Source: Membranipora membranacea
Lineage: Eukaryota; Bryozoa; Gymnolaemata; Cheilostomatida; Membraniporidae
Assembly: GCA_914767715.1 (NCBI GenBank)
Contig: OU612072.1
Coordinates: 23,810,001-23,874,000 of the forward strand
DNA: 64,000 nt
Reading direction: 5' to 3'
Position numbers and translations under genes: made by a program
Shown: positions 8,839 to 38,906 of the stretch, in pieces
How the letters are laid out: every line of letters starts with the position of its first letter
How positions within the stretch are numbered: position 1 is the first letter of the stretch
Notes under the pieces: model-generated
What the model saw: the letters and a program-made list of their open reading frames with translations, nothing else
The model's database searches: none
Told to the model about the DNA's origin: nothing

Positions 8839-10375
8839 GGAAAGGCGGAAAATCTGCTTCATAGTGGAAAATCGTTTTCCGCTATTTCGAAAACGCGGAA
8901 TATCGTTTTCGACCTTGAATATGTTGATGATGCTTGGAAAAACTACTGGAAAGACATTTATACATCACCACTGTATCATATGTGTGTTTTTGTAGAAATT
9001 ATTTGTAAAGATCTTTTTTTTTGGAAAAGCGGAAAATATTTTTTGCCTCAAAAGTTGATCTCAACGCATAGGAGATGAACTAGTCTATGCACTTTGCAGG
9101 ATTTGCTTGGATTTTTCCTCTTATTACCTTTACATTAATCTTACTTCATATAGCCTAAGAGTCCAATAATACACATTGTATGACCTTTTGTCAATGGCAT
9201 GAATGACCGCCCTTATTAAAAATGAAAGAAATTCTGGCTGAGATTTTCTTCACTACTTGGCAGTGAATATCTCTGCTCATGGGTATTGCCTAAACATGAG
9301 GTTAATTTTCCCAGAGTCTGACTGGAAAACTCTCATACCTTGAGCAATATAGTAGGTGGCATGAATAGAAATCAATAGATATTGCAGTTTTAATGCTCCC
9401 CGTTATCACTTATAATATCCTTAGAGCAGACAACTCCAGCAGTATCCTGCATTGTTCTCAGACTTTCCCCGCCGGGGGCCGTCGGGCGGTGGGAAAAAGT
9501 CTGGGGGGGGGGCTCAGACTAGAAATGAGCTATAACCTATTAAAATATCATCCCCCATCTTTTAACGGCCCGAATTTCATGTTTTTTTCATTTTTGGAAA
9601 ACGCGGAAAATCGTTTGCCGCTATTTCGAAAACGCAGAAAATTGTTTTTTGACCTTGAATATGTTGATGATGCATGGATGGAAAAACTACTGGAAAGACA
9701 TTTATACATCACCACTGTATCATATGTGTGTTTTTTGTAGAAATTATTTGGAAAAAAAAAAATTTTTTTTGGAAAAGCGGAAAATATTTTTTGCCTCAAA
9801 AATTGATCTCAACGCATAGGAAATGAATTTTAACACATTAAGATATGATCCCCATCTTTTAACGGCCTGAATTTCAGGTTTTTTCATTTTTCGAAATAGC
9901 GGAAAACGATTTTCCGCCTTTTCGAAAAGTGAAAAAACCTGAATGTCCGGGCAAAACACTCATATGATACAGTGGTGATGTCTAAATGTATTTCCAGTAG
10001 TTTTTTTAGCGTCATCAACATATTCAAGGTGGAATACGATTTTCCGCGTTTTCGAAATAGAAGAAAAATGATTTTCCGCGTTTTCGAAATAGAGGAAAAA
10101 TGATTTTCCGCGTTTTCGAAAAATGAAAAAACCTGAAATTCAGACTGGAAACAGATGGGGATGATATCTTAATGGGTTATAGTTAATTTTCTATGCGTTG
10201 AGATCAATTTTTGAAGCAAAAAATATTTTCCGTGGTGATGTCTCAATGTCTTTCCAGTAGTTTTTTTAGCATCATCAACAAACTCAAGGTGAAAAACAAT
10301 TTTCCGCGTTTTCGAAATAGCAGAAAATGATTCTCCACTAAAAAACAGATTTTCCGCTTTCCGCGTTTTCCAGAA
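8839..10375. repeat. Nested fold-back repeat cluster rich in GGAAAACG/CGTTTTCC
   Basis: A unit of about 200-300 bp occurs at least four times. Forward copies lie at 8840-9080 and 9540-9830; inverted copies lie at about 9890-10180 and 10190-10370. Shared text includes GACCTTGAATATGTTGATGA, AAAACTACTGGAAAGACAT and TTGATCTCAACGCATAGG. Between them runs a short palindromic motif close to GCGGAAAACGATTTTCCGC with TTTCGAAA. Forward and inverted copies face each other around 9900, so the region could fold into a very large hairpin. The small reading frames here (9548-9959) are by-products of the repeat. I see no transposase. Confidence 0.8.
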
Positions 10376-12966
10376 CCCGATACAGTAAACTCATAGATTG
10401 AACATTTATGTCTTAAGCATTCTTTCTTATATTTCTTGTTTTCCCAACCGTTTATTCTGCAGCAAATCAGCTCCCTAACTGCAACACTATTATCCAATCC
10501 TATTATTCTTCAATACTTTTTACTTCATCACTCATAACCAGTATTGTCACATGCTATAAATTATAATTAAATCTGTGTTTAACTTTGGTAGTAAGCGTAA
10601 TATGTTTTTTTTTGCTGTTTTCAGAGGTCATCAAGGTACCTATAATAGGATTCTTTATGTTATATGTACACTTCTAAGAAAACCTCTATAAATAAATAAA
10701 TAAATAAATAAATATAAAATCATTGCAATGCTTTGATGGAGTGGATAGCACAGTGGTGCTGTGTCATGAAGAATGCACTGAATTAGGGAGAACCCTTTCA
10801 AGTCTGTAGCTTCTAGTCTATAGTATTTATAATGTTTATGGTATCAATGTCGGATATTTTTTGAAACTTAAGAATTGTCACCCTTTGTACAAAGAAGGCA
10901 CAACTACCTACAATGGAAATGCCATTGGTGATGGCCGATGAGCGTGAACATTGTATTAAAGAATCTGTGCCAGCCGTTTAAAGCAGACCAGACACAGATG
11001 ATCTCTGGTAATCTATAATTAAAAACCACAAACTAAGCTTCTCTATACACAGCTTGCTAAGGCCCAATTTGGTTGTACGCTCTATGATCTATTTCTATTA
11101 AATTGTTGCACTTGCGCACTTTGCTCGTAGTCTACCGGACGCCCTCGGCTTTACAGAGTATGGGTATGGGTCTGCCAATTCTCCCCCAAACTCACTCATT
11201 GTCAGCGACATTGATTTTGATCAAATATAGGATTATATTCAGACTTTGCTTCAGAAGACTTTGGCCAGTTGTTTGAACACCAATGCTTCTATAATCTCAC
11301 TCAATCCCCAACTAGAATACTATAGTTCATATTCCTGTTTAAAATTCAAATTGCCATACAAGTCGTTCACCCTAGATTTTTTGACTTTCTGTGTGTGCAT
11401 CTTTTGCTTACAAAATAATTTTGACAACAATTCCTTATGGGATGACCAGGACTAAGTACCACTATATGTTGATACAAGGAGTTGTACAGGAACAAGTTGT
11501 GGGAAAACCTTATCTCCAATGATAAAAACCTCTATTTAAGATGATAAAGGAACAGCAAAATCTTGTATGACTTGACTATAACATTAATTTCCATGAATAA
11601 TTTGAATACCTGAAAAATAAATTCACCCTCATGGTGATGCGATCACTCCATCCAACCATTCACCAAAACGCGATGGTTGACGTGTATTATAGTTTTTTAT
11701 CCCCATTTGACTTATGGATGGGTCCCGATTGGAGTTCGTTGGGCCACTCAAGTGATGGCCTGCTGAGACCAGTCATCATAACAGCTGTACCCACCGCTCG
11801 TATGTTCATTACCCTTTTACTTCTGATCTGTATTCTACCACTGTTTAATATACAATATATTTACTCAAACCAAACAAATATAGAATTCTAAGACTTTTTA
11901 TGTAAAAACACACTGCTGATTTCATTTCCTAGATAAGCTGAGTCATGGTTATTGTACTGGCAACAGAAAGTGCTGGCCTAGCGAACAAAGTACGAATGGG
12001 AAATATGGACCTGTGTGCGATGAGTTGATTTCTTCAGCCACCAATCCAGTCCGACTATCAGAATAATCGATGAAGACTAAAATTTAAACACCATTGTTAA
12101 GTAATAGCTTTTCGAATAGGAATAAACTGTAAACACAGCAACCAATTCCTATGATGCACATCTTAGATTTATAAATCTTTATAGACTTGACAAGTTTTCA
12201 AGTCTTCTTCTTGATTAGCTATTGTATTTTTCCATATCTTTTACACACAAGTGACACAACAGGAATGTTTTTTTGATTACATATAAGCTGTTGATGTACA
12301 TAGCTAAATACATAAAATTCGTATGTAGCTGATATGATTTTCCCACAAAAGTTTTGTCTTACTAGATGGTGACATTTGACAAAAGAGATAATTCTGCAGG
12401 CATTTGGATTTTGGGGTAGTCACACATCAAACACATCAGGGCTCTCAACCACTCAGATTTAGTCCGAGTTACTCAGGTTTTTGGATATTAGAATATTACC
12501 TAAACTCAGATTTTGCCTCATTTTCGTCAAAGTTGGGGAATTCCTCTCGGTGTGGCCTAGTTGTATCAAGGAGTTAGATGGTTGTATGATTATAAAGAAA
12601 CAATTTCATGTTGTGATATATGAAAAATATTAACCAAGATGAATTTTACAGTGATTCTATATCAATGATCTGCTGACAACTCTAAAAAACCAGTATCATT
12701 CATATGCAGAGGCCTAAATTGCTCTCTAGGCTTCGGCGGCGGGACCCATTGAGGAGGCTAACAGAGCTCTAAAACTCTAAGCTGTTTGTGCACAGGGCGT
12801 TTCACGCCTTTGAAATGCCACGTGCAACAAGGTATCGGCAAAACTCAGGTGTTGGATCCTCCCGGGTTGAGAGCCCTGATTAGCATTAAACTAAGAAAAA
12901 CGGTAACAGCTGCCAGCATGGAGTTGATGGCTTGGCCTTTAAAAATGGCGATTGCAGGAAAAGGGC
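10376..12966. other. Intergenic, no gene recognised
   Basis: Only a simple (AAAT)n run at about 10690-10714 stands out. Reading frames at 11246-11455 and 11631-11891 have no recognisable motif, splice context or homology that I can name. Confidence 0.45.
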
Positions 12967-13275
12967 AGGTGGTTTTTTGTCCTGGTGGGAAATTGTCCTG
13001 GTGGGAATATGGTTTTTTTGGGAAAATGGCACTGTGGGAATTTGCCTTGGTGGGAAAGCAGCTAGGCGGGAGAACATTGTGGTGTGAAAATGGATTGGTG
13101 GGAAAGCATCCTGGTGGGAACATGAAATAATGGGAAAACGTCCTGTTGGGAAAATTGATCGGTGGGAAAAAGTTAAGGTGAGAAAATGACATGGTGGGAA
13201 TATGGCTTGATTAGAAAACGGGAGGTTGGGAAATGGCTTGGTGGGAAAATGACATTGGGAGAATGGCCGGATACC
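12967..13275. repeat. Degenerate 15-bp minisatellite (GGTGGGAAAATGGC-like)
   Basis: About twenty diverged units with the core GGTGGGAAA follow each other at roughly 15-bp spacing, G-rich on the plus strand. Because 15 is a multiple of three, overlapping minus-strand frames stay open and read as F-P-P/F-S-H type pentapeptide repeats. These long frames (12845-13290) are explained by the repeat and not by coding constraint. Confidence 0.85.
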
Positions 13276-13544
13276 TCTGAAAGAGTGCATGTAAAGAAAA
13301 AAAATAGAATTAGTAGTATAAAAAACAAGAGAACAGCTAGAAAGTTCAAGGAATAAAGTGCCAGTGTCCTAGCACCAGTAGTATAAATGAGCTGTGGCAC
13401 AGGGACAGCTGCCTTTCACCGTCCACCGTGGGTTCATGGGATTGTACCAAACTAGTTTTAAACTGGGATAAAACATGTAATTCCTGTCTAACTTTGACAA
13501 TAACACGCAAAGCTGTTTTGTTGCAAAATAATCATTAGGTTCAG

Positions 13545-13836
13545 GACAGTTTCACAAGCATGACCCAAAAATCATAAGCCTGGTGCAGCTGCCGATAGAA
13601 TTCAGCGTGCCAGGCATCACGGCATGATGCATGTTCCAAAAGTTTGCGCAGGAAGTCGACCCTATCCCTCTTCACCCAGGAACTGTTTGAGCCCACCGAG
13701 TGGGCTCAACCTGATTACCAGAGTGTGATTGGTGGCCACACACTCACTTAAGTGGTCCGGGTCTATGATGTTTATTCCCTCAACTATGAACTGAGTCGGC
13801 TGCCACGAAAGCATGCCCAAACTTGAAAACTTTCAG
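13545..13836 (-). pseudogene. Decayed coding fragment, possibly death-fold (CARD-like)
   Basis: After a possible acceptor (GGCAG at about 13815), one minus frame reads TQFIVEGINIIDPDHLSECV and then LGGLKQFLGEEG before a stop. One frame over it continues DRVDFLRKLLEHASCRDAW and EFYRQLHQAYDFW. The two pieces together look like a single alpha-helical domain broken by a frameshift. The D-P-x-x-L plus F-L-R-K-L-L and F-Y-x-x-L spacing resembles a CARD/death-fold domain, but that family call is a weak inference. It could equally be a transposon protein remnant. Confidence 0.3.
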
Positions 13837-13879
13837 ATTGTTTCAGTTTCTAAGTTATCTATAGAGATTACCAGCGCCC

Positions 13880-15364
13880 TTAACTCTTTCGCTCCTGCCC
13901 ATTGTCAATGTTAATTAGTGGTCGGATACTAGGCGTTTTTCCAAAAAATGCCTAAGTTTACATAGACATTTCTTTGTAACCAGTTGTGCTATCCACAATC
14001 TGTAAAAATATTTGAATTCTCCAGCTCTTTATCTGTTAGGATTTAAATTTTTGTACGCATTGGACAATGCATGTATACAAAGTGCCCATTGACCTAGGGG
14101 AGGAATAAAGCATTTGTGATTTCTGAAGTTTTATTTTCAAACTCACTTCATGACATTTAGTCACAGTACAGACCGCCCAATAGAGTGTCTGAGTTGGATT
14201 TATATGCACAGATGTGTTGGTTATTGATTTGCGATATATGATCTTATGATATTTATTGCTGTAAAGCTGAACTTACATAAAAAACAGCAAAAAATGATTG
14301 TTATCGATTTGAAAAAAATATTTTCTGGTGATCAAAATATTATTTTAGTTTTTGATAGTAAAAACAAAAATGACTACCATACATCAAAAGTATGAGTCAT
14401 CATCAGAGTTGTCAATCTCACCAACATGACTGACTACAACCTGCTCCTGAGGTGCCGTTCTGCCTCAACCAGCTCTCCTTTGTCGACCCGCCCTCCCAGG
14501 AGCTCCATGTCCAGCCCCAACTATAACAACTTTTCGTGGTGGGGAGCCTGAAACAACAAAACAGGAAAGCGTGTTATGTTGTTGTGTATAACATGTGAAA
14601 TAATAATTGTTACACAAAGGTGTGTGGTTTATGCTTCATACTGTATTGGGGGGGGGGGAGACTCACCATCAAAATCTGAATCATCAGCATCAACGTCTGT
14701 TGCAGAGTATCGGTTATCCATCTCATCAACTTCACCAACTTGACTATCCTCTTCTGATTCACTCACTGTCACTTGACTAGTAAAAGAAAAAGTTACTTTA
14801 TATTGTGAAATACAATGCATATCATGAACCAGAAAATTTGGTGTAGTAGTAGGCTTACTAGTTGCACAAGTACATTTTTATCTTTTGACAAATTGAAGTT
14901 GATAGAAGGTCAGGTGAATGACATTTTTCTCATATATCATGTTATAATCTAGCAATTTTATTTAGATATTCAGATTCACCATAATTTGTAACCCTACTCA
15001 CCTCATTTTCATCATCAAGCTCTGAGCCAACTCCTCCTGAACATTCATCAAGCACACCAGACTCATGAATCCTAGTCCTAGAGCTTGCCATTGAAATATT
15101 TTGTGACTGAAATTTTCTGAAATCCTAACTTGAGTTTTGTTTTTAGAAGTGAAAGCTAAGTGAGTCCCCAAATATCTTTTCTAAAACTCTACCCAATCAC
15201 ATAAGAGTATGAGGAAGATGATCCAATAAAGATTTTGAAGAAAAAACTGCACTATCATTGGACATTTGGTTGTCATAGTGACTGAGCGTATATATCCGTC
15301 ATTAGTATTAGACCACACACTGCATGAATGCGTATATATACGTCATTAGGAGGCAATGAGTTAA
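13880..15364 (-). mobile_element. piggyBac-like element with TTAA target duplication, defective
   Basis: TTAA at 13880-13883 and TTAA at 15361-15364 flank inverted ends: CTCTTTCGCTCCT on the left and, complemented, CTCATTGCCTCCT on the right (three mismatches in 13). TTAA target sites are the signature of the piggyBac superfamily. Inside, on the minus strand, 15090-15001 begins MASSRTRIHESGVLDE and ends at a GTGAG donor. An acidic stretch at 14778-14671 contains DVDADDSDFDG. A third piece at 14547-14470 reads SPPRKVVIVGAG. This resembles the acidic N-terminus of piggyBac transposases. No catalytic DDD domain is present in the 1.5 kb, so it would need a transposase in trans. A direct repeat of GCGTATATA(T/A)(C/A)CGTCATTAG near 15288 and 15330 could be a transposase-binding site. 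Confidence 0.7.
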
Positions 15365-15468
15365 AATTCCAAATTCATAATAGTTTTCATTTTGGGAGCT
15401 CAAGCTTTTTGCAAGACTCTGAGCAAAACAGTTGAATGATGGAGTAATAAGTAAGAGAGTTTCGTTTC

Positions 15469-15801
15469 TCACCTTTCTGTCAGAGAGTGCCATCTGACTC
15501 TTTCTGTCAAAGAGTGCCATCTGACTCTTTCTGTCAGAGAGTGCCATCTGACTCTTTCATCAACACCTTCATCCGAGAGGCCCCATCTCAGCATGTCATC
15601 CTTCACTGTATCCATCCACCTTTTCTTTGGCCTCCCCTTCTTTCTTTTTCCCTGTATCCTCATCTCAACCACCATTCTAGTATCTTCCTCCCTATCTCTC
15701 TTGCGTACATGTCCATACCATTGAAGACGTCTCCTCCTCATGCCTATTGCGATCGCTTCTATTATTAAGCTTTCTTCTCTTCTACTTTCATCAAAAATCA
15801 T
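15469..15801 (-). mobile_element. Non-LTR retrotransposon 3' end with 27-bp repeats
   Basis: The minus frame reads RRRRLQWYGHVRKRDRE and later KKGRPKKRWMDTVKDDM. This is the C-terminal tail found in many animal non-LTR retrotransposon polyproteins (R-L-x-W-x-G-H-V and G-R-P-x-x-R-W-x-D). The frame then ends in three 27-bp tandem copies encoding VRWHSLTER (15470-15553). Such terminal repeats are common at the 3' ends of these elements. Polymerase and endonuclease domains are absent, so it is a 5'-truncated copy. Confidence 0.8.
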
Positions 15802-16941
15802 GGTAATAAACTCTTGTAAATTTTGAGCTGATACGTATTTCTTTTAATCCCCAGATCCCCAATGTTTTTTCCTCGCTAGATGAAATAACTAACACACAAA
15901 AACACTGTTGTTGTCATCTCAGCTCTTAACTCAACCTTACAGAGACTTTGTTGCAGAAGACTCTGACACAGAGTAGTCATAATCAAACACTTTCCATAAC
16001 AATATACCTTTCTTAGCACCATTCCGTGATGCAAACTTAGTTCAGATAATTTATCTTCAATTGTCTTATAATTATTATAAAACTTGCAAATCCATCCAAA
16101 TACAGGAATATGAGAGCTTTTCTCTGTCACATGTCTTATCAGAGCAGACGCAATAAATAACTAAAAGAGATGGTGACTCATTAGATAATAACTATTTTAT
16201 ATTTGGCCACTTAAATATCGTTGTGATTTTGTTTTTGTTTGTTGGTATATGGCTTCAGGTATACCTCGGAGCCCTTAATTTTAGGGTCATAAATGAAAAG
16301 TTTCTTGATCCTACGGCCTGTAATAATTGACAAGCCATTTATATCCCCAACAAACTCTACTCTTGTTCGCCAAAGATAGTTGCAGCCATGTGTATAACAA
16401 TTGATTTGCACCCGAGCGGTCGCAGTATTAGCTGTATAGCAAATCAAAATGATGAATACTGAAGGCTGTATAGAGTGAGAATGATTGATCCATCATTACC
16501 AAGTTTTGAGTTGCCTCCCCAAAATAAATGTGTTGACAACTCCTGAAATCATACCATTGTAAACAGTGCACATGTGGGTTTGGCGGATTGACACAAATAG
16601 AGTCATCAGCCTGTATTTCAAGTAGCTTTAGATTATGTTATCCAGCTCCTAGATCATTTCTTTGCTTAAAGGTAACACTCAATTGAGTTTGAAGATTATG
16701 CGTATATTGGTCCAATGAGATTAGCTATCCTGAAAATATATTTTTAATCCGCAGTGAGTAAATTGACTCACTATCAAAGTGAGTGTGGTTATCATAATCA
16801 CAGGTGATTGCAAGGTGGCTGTGGATTTGACTGAAAAGAGGGCATGCTATACTGAGCTTTTGTAGGCCTACTTCATAACTGTTGACTTTGACATCTGTGC
16901 ACAACTTAAACTGCTGTTAAAGCCTACATAGGCATTCAACT
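15802..16941. other. Upstream region of the Smad gene, no gene seen
   Basis: No exon or repeat is recognised. The Smad promoter and 5' UTR should lie here or in upstream exons I cannot see. No TATA box or clear start element can be supported. Confidence 0.4.
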
Positions 16942-34532
<17,591 letters not shown>

Positions 34533-37500
34533 GCTGAGGAACCCAGGCTAAGTCATCCAATATATCCCATCAAAGCAATCGACTAAGGAATTCTGGGAAA
34601 TCTAATAGCACTGCATTATGGGACAAATAACTCAACTAAGAAGAACATGTTGTAGTAATTCATACAAACAATGTGACTTAGTCTATTGGATGCCCAATAG
34701 CCCTATGATATCATCTTGGGACAGGGTCGGGTCGGGTCCAGCTCTCCAAACACTCACCAATCAAAACTAGCCCACTCAAACCAGACAGGGTACATCGCCG
34801 CGTCTTCTCTGCTGTACATAATTAGAAGATTCGATATAATATATTGAAAATCTTTAACAACCATAGACTAAATAATAAGTCTATGTTAATAACCTAGTTC
34901 CGGTGCTCAATGTGTTTTTGCTCGGACTGTGGGGGCGATCGTTTCTAACTCTTCAAAAATATTCTAATAGATGAGTTGCGCTCAGTCTAACAATCTATCA
35001 GACAGACTCGTACCCCCATTCTCTTGCAATGTATATGAGCACATGAACAGGCGGTATCCTTGTAAGATTTACACGATATCTCAAACATGTTGTAATGTTA
35101 AAGTTTCATATTATAATAACTACAATAGTATTTCGGTGTTATATCCTTAGTAGAGTTTACCTGTTTCGGACGTTTAGATACTCGTGTACTCATACCATTA
35201 TTATTACTAGGTTTGCACACAAGATGATGGTCATTATTTTGCCCCACAATTGCCGATATTTAGCTTTGAATCTAAACCCACACTGTCAGTTCTATTAGAT
35301 GGATGTTATCAATACTATAAGTATTATCCCATTCTAAGTAGCCTCAAATAAGTCGAATGAATAGTATATGTGAAGCTTCATATAAAGTTGTCTGCTCGCT
35401 GGAGTTTTGGGGGATAACTCTTAATTTCAACCTCTTAATTATACCAGGGTAACATATTCGATATGTTCGTTCTAAGATTCAGGATATGTCATGAGCTTTT
35501 TATTCAGTCTTTGTATTTGACGACTTATAATTACATAGGTAGGTTTAAAATTTAATATCCAAATGAAACCAGTGCATTGAAGTTCTATTTCGACTGTTTT
35601 TTATTATTGTTCCTCTTCTTTTAAAAGTTGTTAATGAATTCTCGATTTTATAGAACAACAACACCTATATATTTTTTCCTCGCCCATGACTTATGGCTAT
35701 TGTTTGTAGTCCAACTACGTGAAAAATGGTGTTCAAGAGCTATTAGAAAAACACATTGTACCATCATGATGTCACTAGGCAGTAAGCTTTCTTATTTTGG
35801 TAATGAATATTTTGGTCAGTCTTGCCTGAATCAAAGCTATTCCTACGTATTTACTGTGACCTATATATACTCAGCTTATTGATAATCCGATTTACTGGTA
35901 ACCGATAATAAGATGGTCTCACTTCGTATAATGATGACCTATTTGAGTATTATTATAGAGCTATATATATATATATATAACCTGAGCTTACATGGAAATC
36001 ATATTATGGTGGTATACATAAAAAATACATAGTATTATCTGTATACTCAACTTACTACTCAATTGTTTGAACTCATTTTTTGTCTGAGAAAAAAATTACC
36101 CAAACTTGTTGTATTTTATACCGAGTATACGTACGGCTATAAATTGTATTTATGTTATATTTTGCATAACATTTATTCACAAGATATTAAATCACCAAAA
36201 AAAACTTATAAGTCTTGTTTTTACTGTCGTTATATATCAGTGAGTAAGTGTGTCCGTGTTCGGTTTATCCAGACGTTCAGTGTAACTTGACTGTTTATTC
36301 ATTGAGCAGATATAACCATTCGAGCCTTTGAAACATCATAATAGAACGTGTCAGACAGTCTGGAAAAAATTCAATATACCATCAGTTCTAAAATGCAGTA
36401 TTGATATGCAAAATCATACACCATATGTATACAAGATAGTCTTTGATAATGCTTTGGTGCAGCACTTTTTCACCAGGACATCATAAGTTCTTGTAGAATG
36501 TCTACCCCTAGCTGACTGTCTCTGCGGAACCATGTCATAAAGCCGATGAACAGGGTTCCTAATGACCAGCCACCCACCAGCAAATCAAAAGCAACACACA
36601 TTGGCTACGGCACTCTAAATAGGTTGCCAGTAGTACCTACATTAAGCTTCATCTGATTTGCATGCAAATTGAGTTGCTCTCCCGCGGGCCGCTGATAAAA
36701 GGCGGCTTGCCCAGTAGAATAGCATCTGCTTAAAATTGATCTAGGTATCGCATAGGAAGGTTTCCTCTATGACTATCATCCACAAGGTCTTACTAAGGTT
36801 AGATATAGCAATTGTTTACTGCTACCACTGCTATTATCTCCTGCATGTAACAGTTCATACAAAAAAGTAGCCATGAATGTAGAAATGTGATGAATTGCAA
36901 ATTTTCAAATGGTGTAAAAAGATGCGGTAATGATCTAGCTATGGCAATACATTTCGATGTGGATTTATAGCTCTCAATGTCTGGTTACACCTGATATTCT
37001 GGTTATCTGGACAGATCATTTGGTTTTGGTAAAAGTTTTAAATGTGGCACATCGATAAAATGCGGAAAGGATGCCTTTTTCCATCAAAACATGGTTTTGG
37101 GAGGTACTAAACCCAAATTAGAGTTTACTATCTGCAGGAGGACAAGTTCACCATTTCGAACAGACTTGTGAAATGTTGGCTTGCTGGCCATCACTCAATC
37201 CACTGGTCACGCTGCCTTTGCCTGCAGCGTGACCAGAAGATCGGGAGCGACTCGGAATCGGGAGCGACTCGGAATGCAGGCAAATGGACCAAACTTGGTC
37301 TACCCCTAACTGGCTAAACTTAACTTTATATAATATCATCTGTTCCTTTATATCTGTGATGATGTAACAAATTTGGTAAAATACTGAGGCTCAATCAAGT
37401 ATTGTGATATTTATCAAATGATCTGACTGTTCAACCTAGCCGATGTGTTGGCTCTGATTGGTGCCAACACATTGGCTATGTTGAACATTGAAATAGTAAA

Positions 37501-38422
37501 ACGTAGATGCATATGCAATCCCTATTATTCTGCCAGCAAGGATTGCCATTGGTATGATAAATCTAAGTCATCGGCCAGGAGTGAACGTAATCAAAATTTA
37601 TACAGTATTCATTAAACATACCACAATGGGACAAGCTTTGGTTCTATGGACAGGTTGGTTACCTCCCTTGGCTGGTAATAGAAACATTTCAGTATAGAGA
37701 TGTGAGTTGTCTCCTCATTTTTAAACGAGTGGACAACTCCAAGTTTCAAAGGTCACAGCTGATGATGGGTGGAGTTTAGAATTTTTGACCAATTATCATC
37801 AAGAAAAATATCACGTGACTCATACCTGCAGGTTGTCAACTTGGCTGAGTCATTTCCCAGAAGAATTGTAGATTTTTGAGAGAAATCTGGGACACAACCA
37901 AAAACTCTAGAAGACTGAGACATAGAGGACCTATAATAACAGAACCTCATACATATCAATAGCTCAATACATTTAAACTCTCTCAGTAAATTTGAGGAAC
38001 CCACATTCTTTCACATCTACTAAGCTAAGAGGTGAACAATTGAAAACAAAAGCCAGCTAGCTGAGGGAGAGTTGGTGTGTGTGGATTCTTAACAACTTTA
38101 GGCTGTGGAAGAAGTGATCATAAGAGCTTTGACACGGTTTATAGGATCAAATCAACTCTAATACACAGGTCCTCTTCTTGGTATACTTTACCAAGCAATA
38201 CATTACAACAGAGATTGGAAGTTCAGGTTGGTACTGCTACTCTCTTTCGTAGTCTACTAACTAACTGTAAAGTATGTGAAAATATTGATTAGTATTTAGA
38301 AAGTATGAATAGCCTAGTAGTAGTAGCCTAACACTACCCTGCTGGTAACTTTACTGGGTTACCCACATAAGCATACCCACATAACAACAAACAACATTAT
38401 AGAATGGCTCTGTCGGTGAGGC
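34533..38422. other. Smad 3' flank and intergenic region
   Basis: The Smad 3' UTR must begin here, but I could not fix a polyadenylation site. Dispersed hairpin repeat copy B lies at 37190-37310. Otherwise it is AT-rich with small chance frames. Confidence 0.45.
37190..37310. repeat. Dispersed hairpin repeat, copy B
   Basis: TCCACTGGTCACGCTGC at 37199 faces GCAGCGTGACCAG. ATCGGGAGCGACTCGGA then appears twice in tandem, followed by GGCAAATGGACCAAACTTGG. The last block matches copy A at 32190-32300. Confidence 0.65.
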
Positions 38423-38906
38423 CATGGACCCCTGGCCTGGGACTTACACGTCTTTACTTTGCCAATGTCCACTATCAACCACCCAAAAACCACCAAACAG
38501 GGTAAGACACAAAAATTTTTTTTTACAACCTACCTTGAAATCTCTCACACTAACTTACTTTCCTTCCTCTTTCATTTGCTTCAGGTTTGAAGGTTCTAGC
38601 ACTAACAGCGCTGACTTTATGGACCAGAGAAAAAAGATGCCTCCCACAAAATTCACAATGAATTCACCTGAATTTTTTGGAGGCATCTTTCTTCTCTGGT
38701 CCATAAAGTCAGCTCTGTTTGTGCTAGAACCTTCAAACCTGAAGCAAATGAAAGAGGAAGGAGGAGTGAGTTGGTGTGAGAGATTTCAAGGTAGGTTGTA
38801 AAAAAATTTTTTTTTGTGTCTTACCCTGTTTGGTGGTTTTTGGGTGGTTGATATTGGACATTGGCAAAGTAAAGACATGTAAGTCCCAGGGGCCCATGGG
38901 TGAGGC
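38415..38906. mobile_element. hAT-like fold-back MITE with 8-bp target duplication
   Basis: GGTGAGGC occurs directly on both sides (38415-38422 and 38899-38906), an 8-bp target duplication as in hAT elements. The 476-bp interior (38423-38898) is one long inverted repeat. The ends are CATGGACCCCTGG and, complemented, CATGGGCCCCTGG, and the arms of roughly 220 bp match almost throughout to a short central loop near 38650-38670. No transposase is encoded. Open frames on each strand here (38424-38801, 38733-38982) are mirror by-products of the palindrome. Confidence 0.85.

Noticed and set aside
12845-13400. Overlapping minus-strand reading frames of 115, 134 and 75 codons
   Set aside because: They follow the 15-bp minisatellite period, overlap in different frames and contain only repeat-like F-P-P/F-S-H text.
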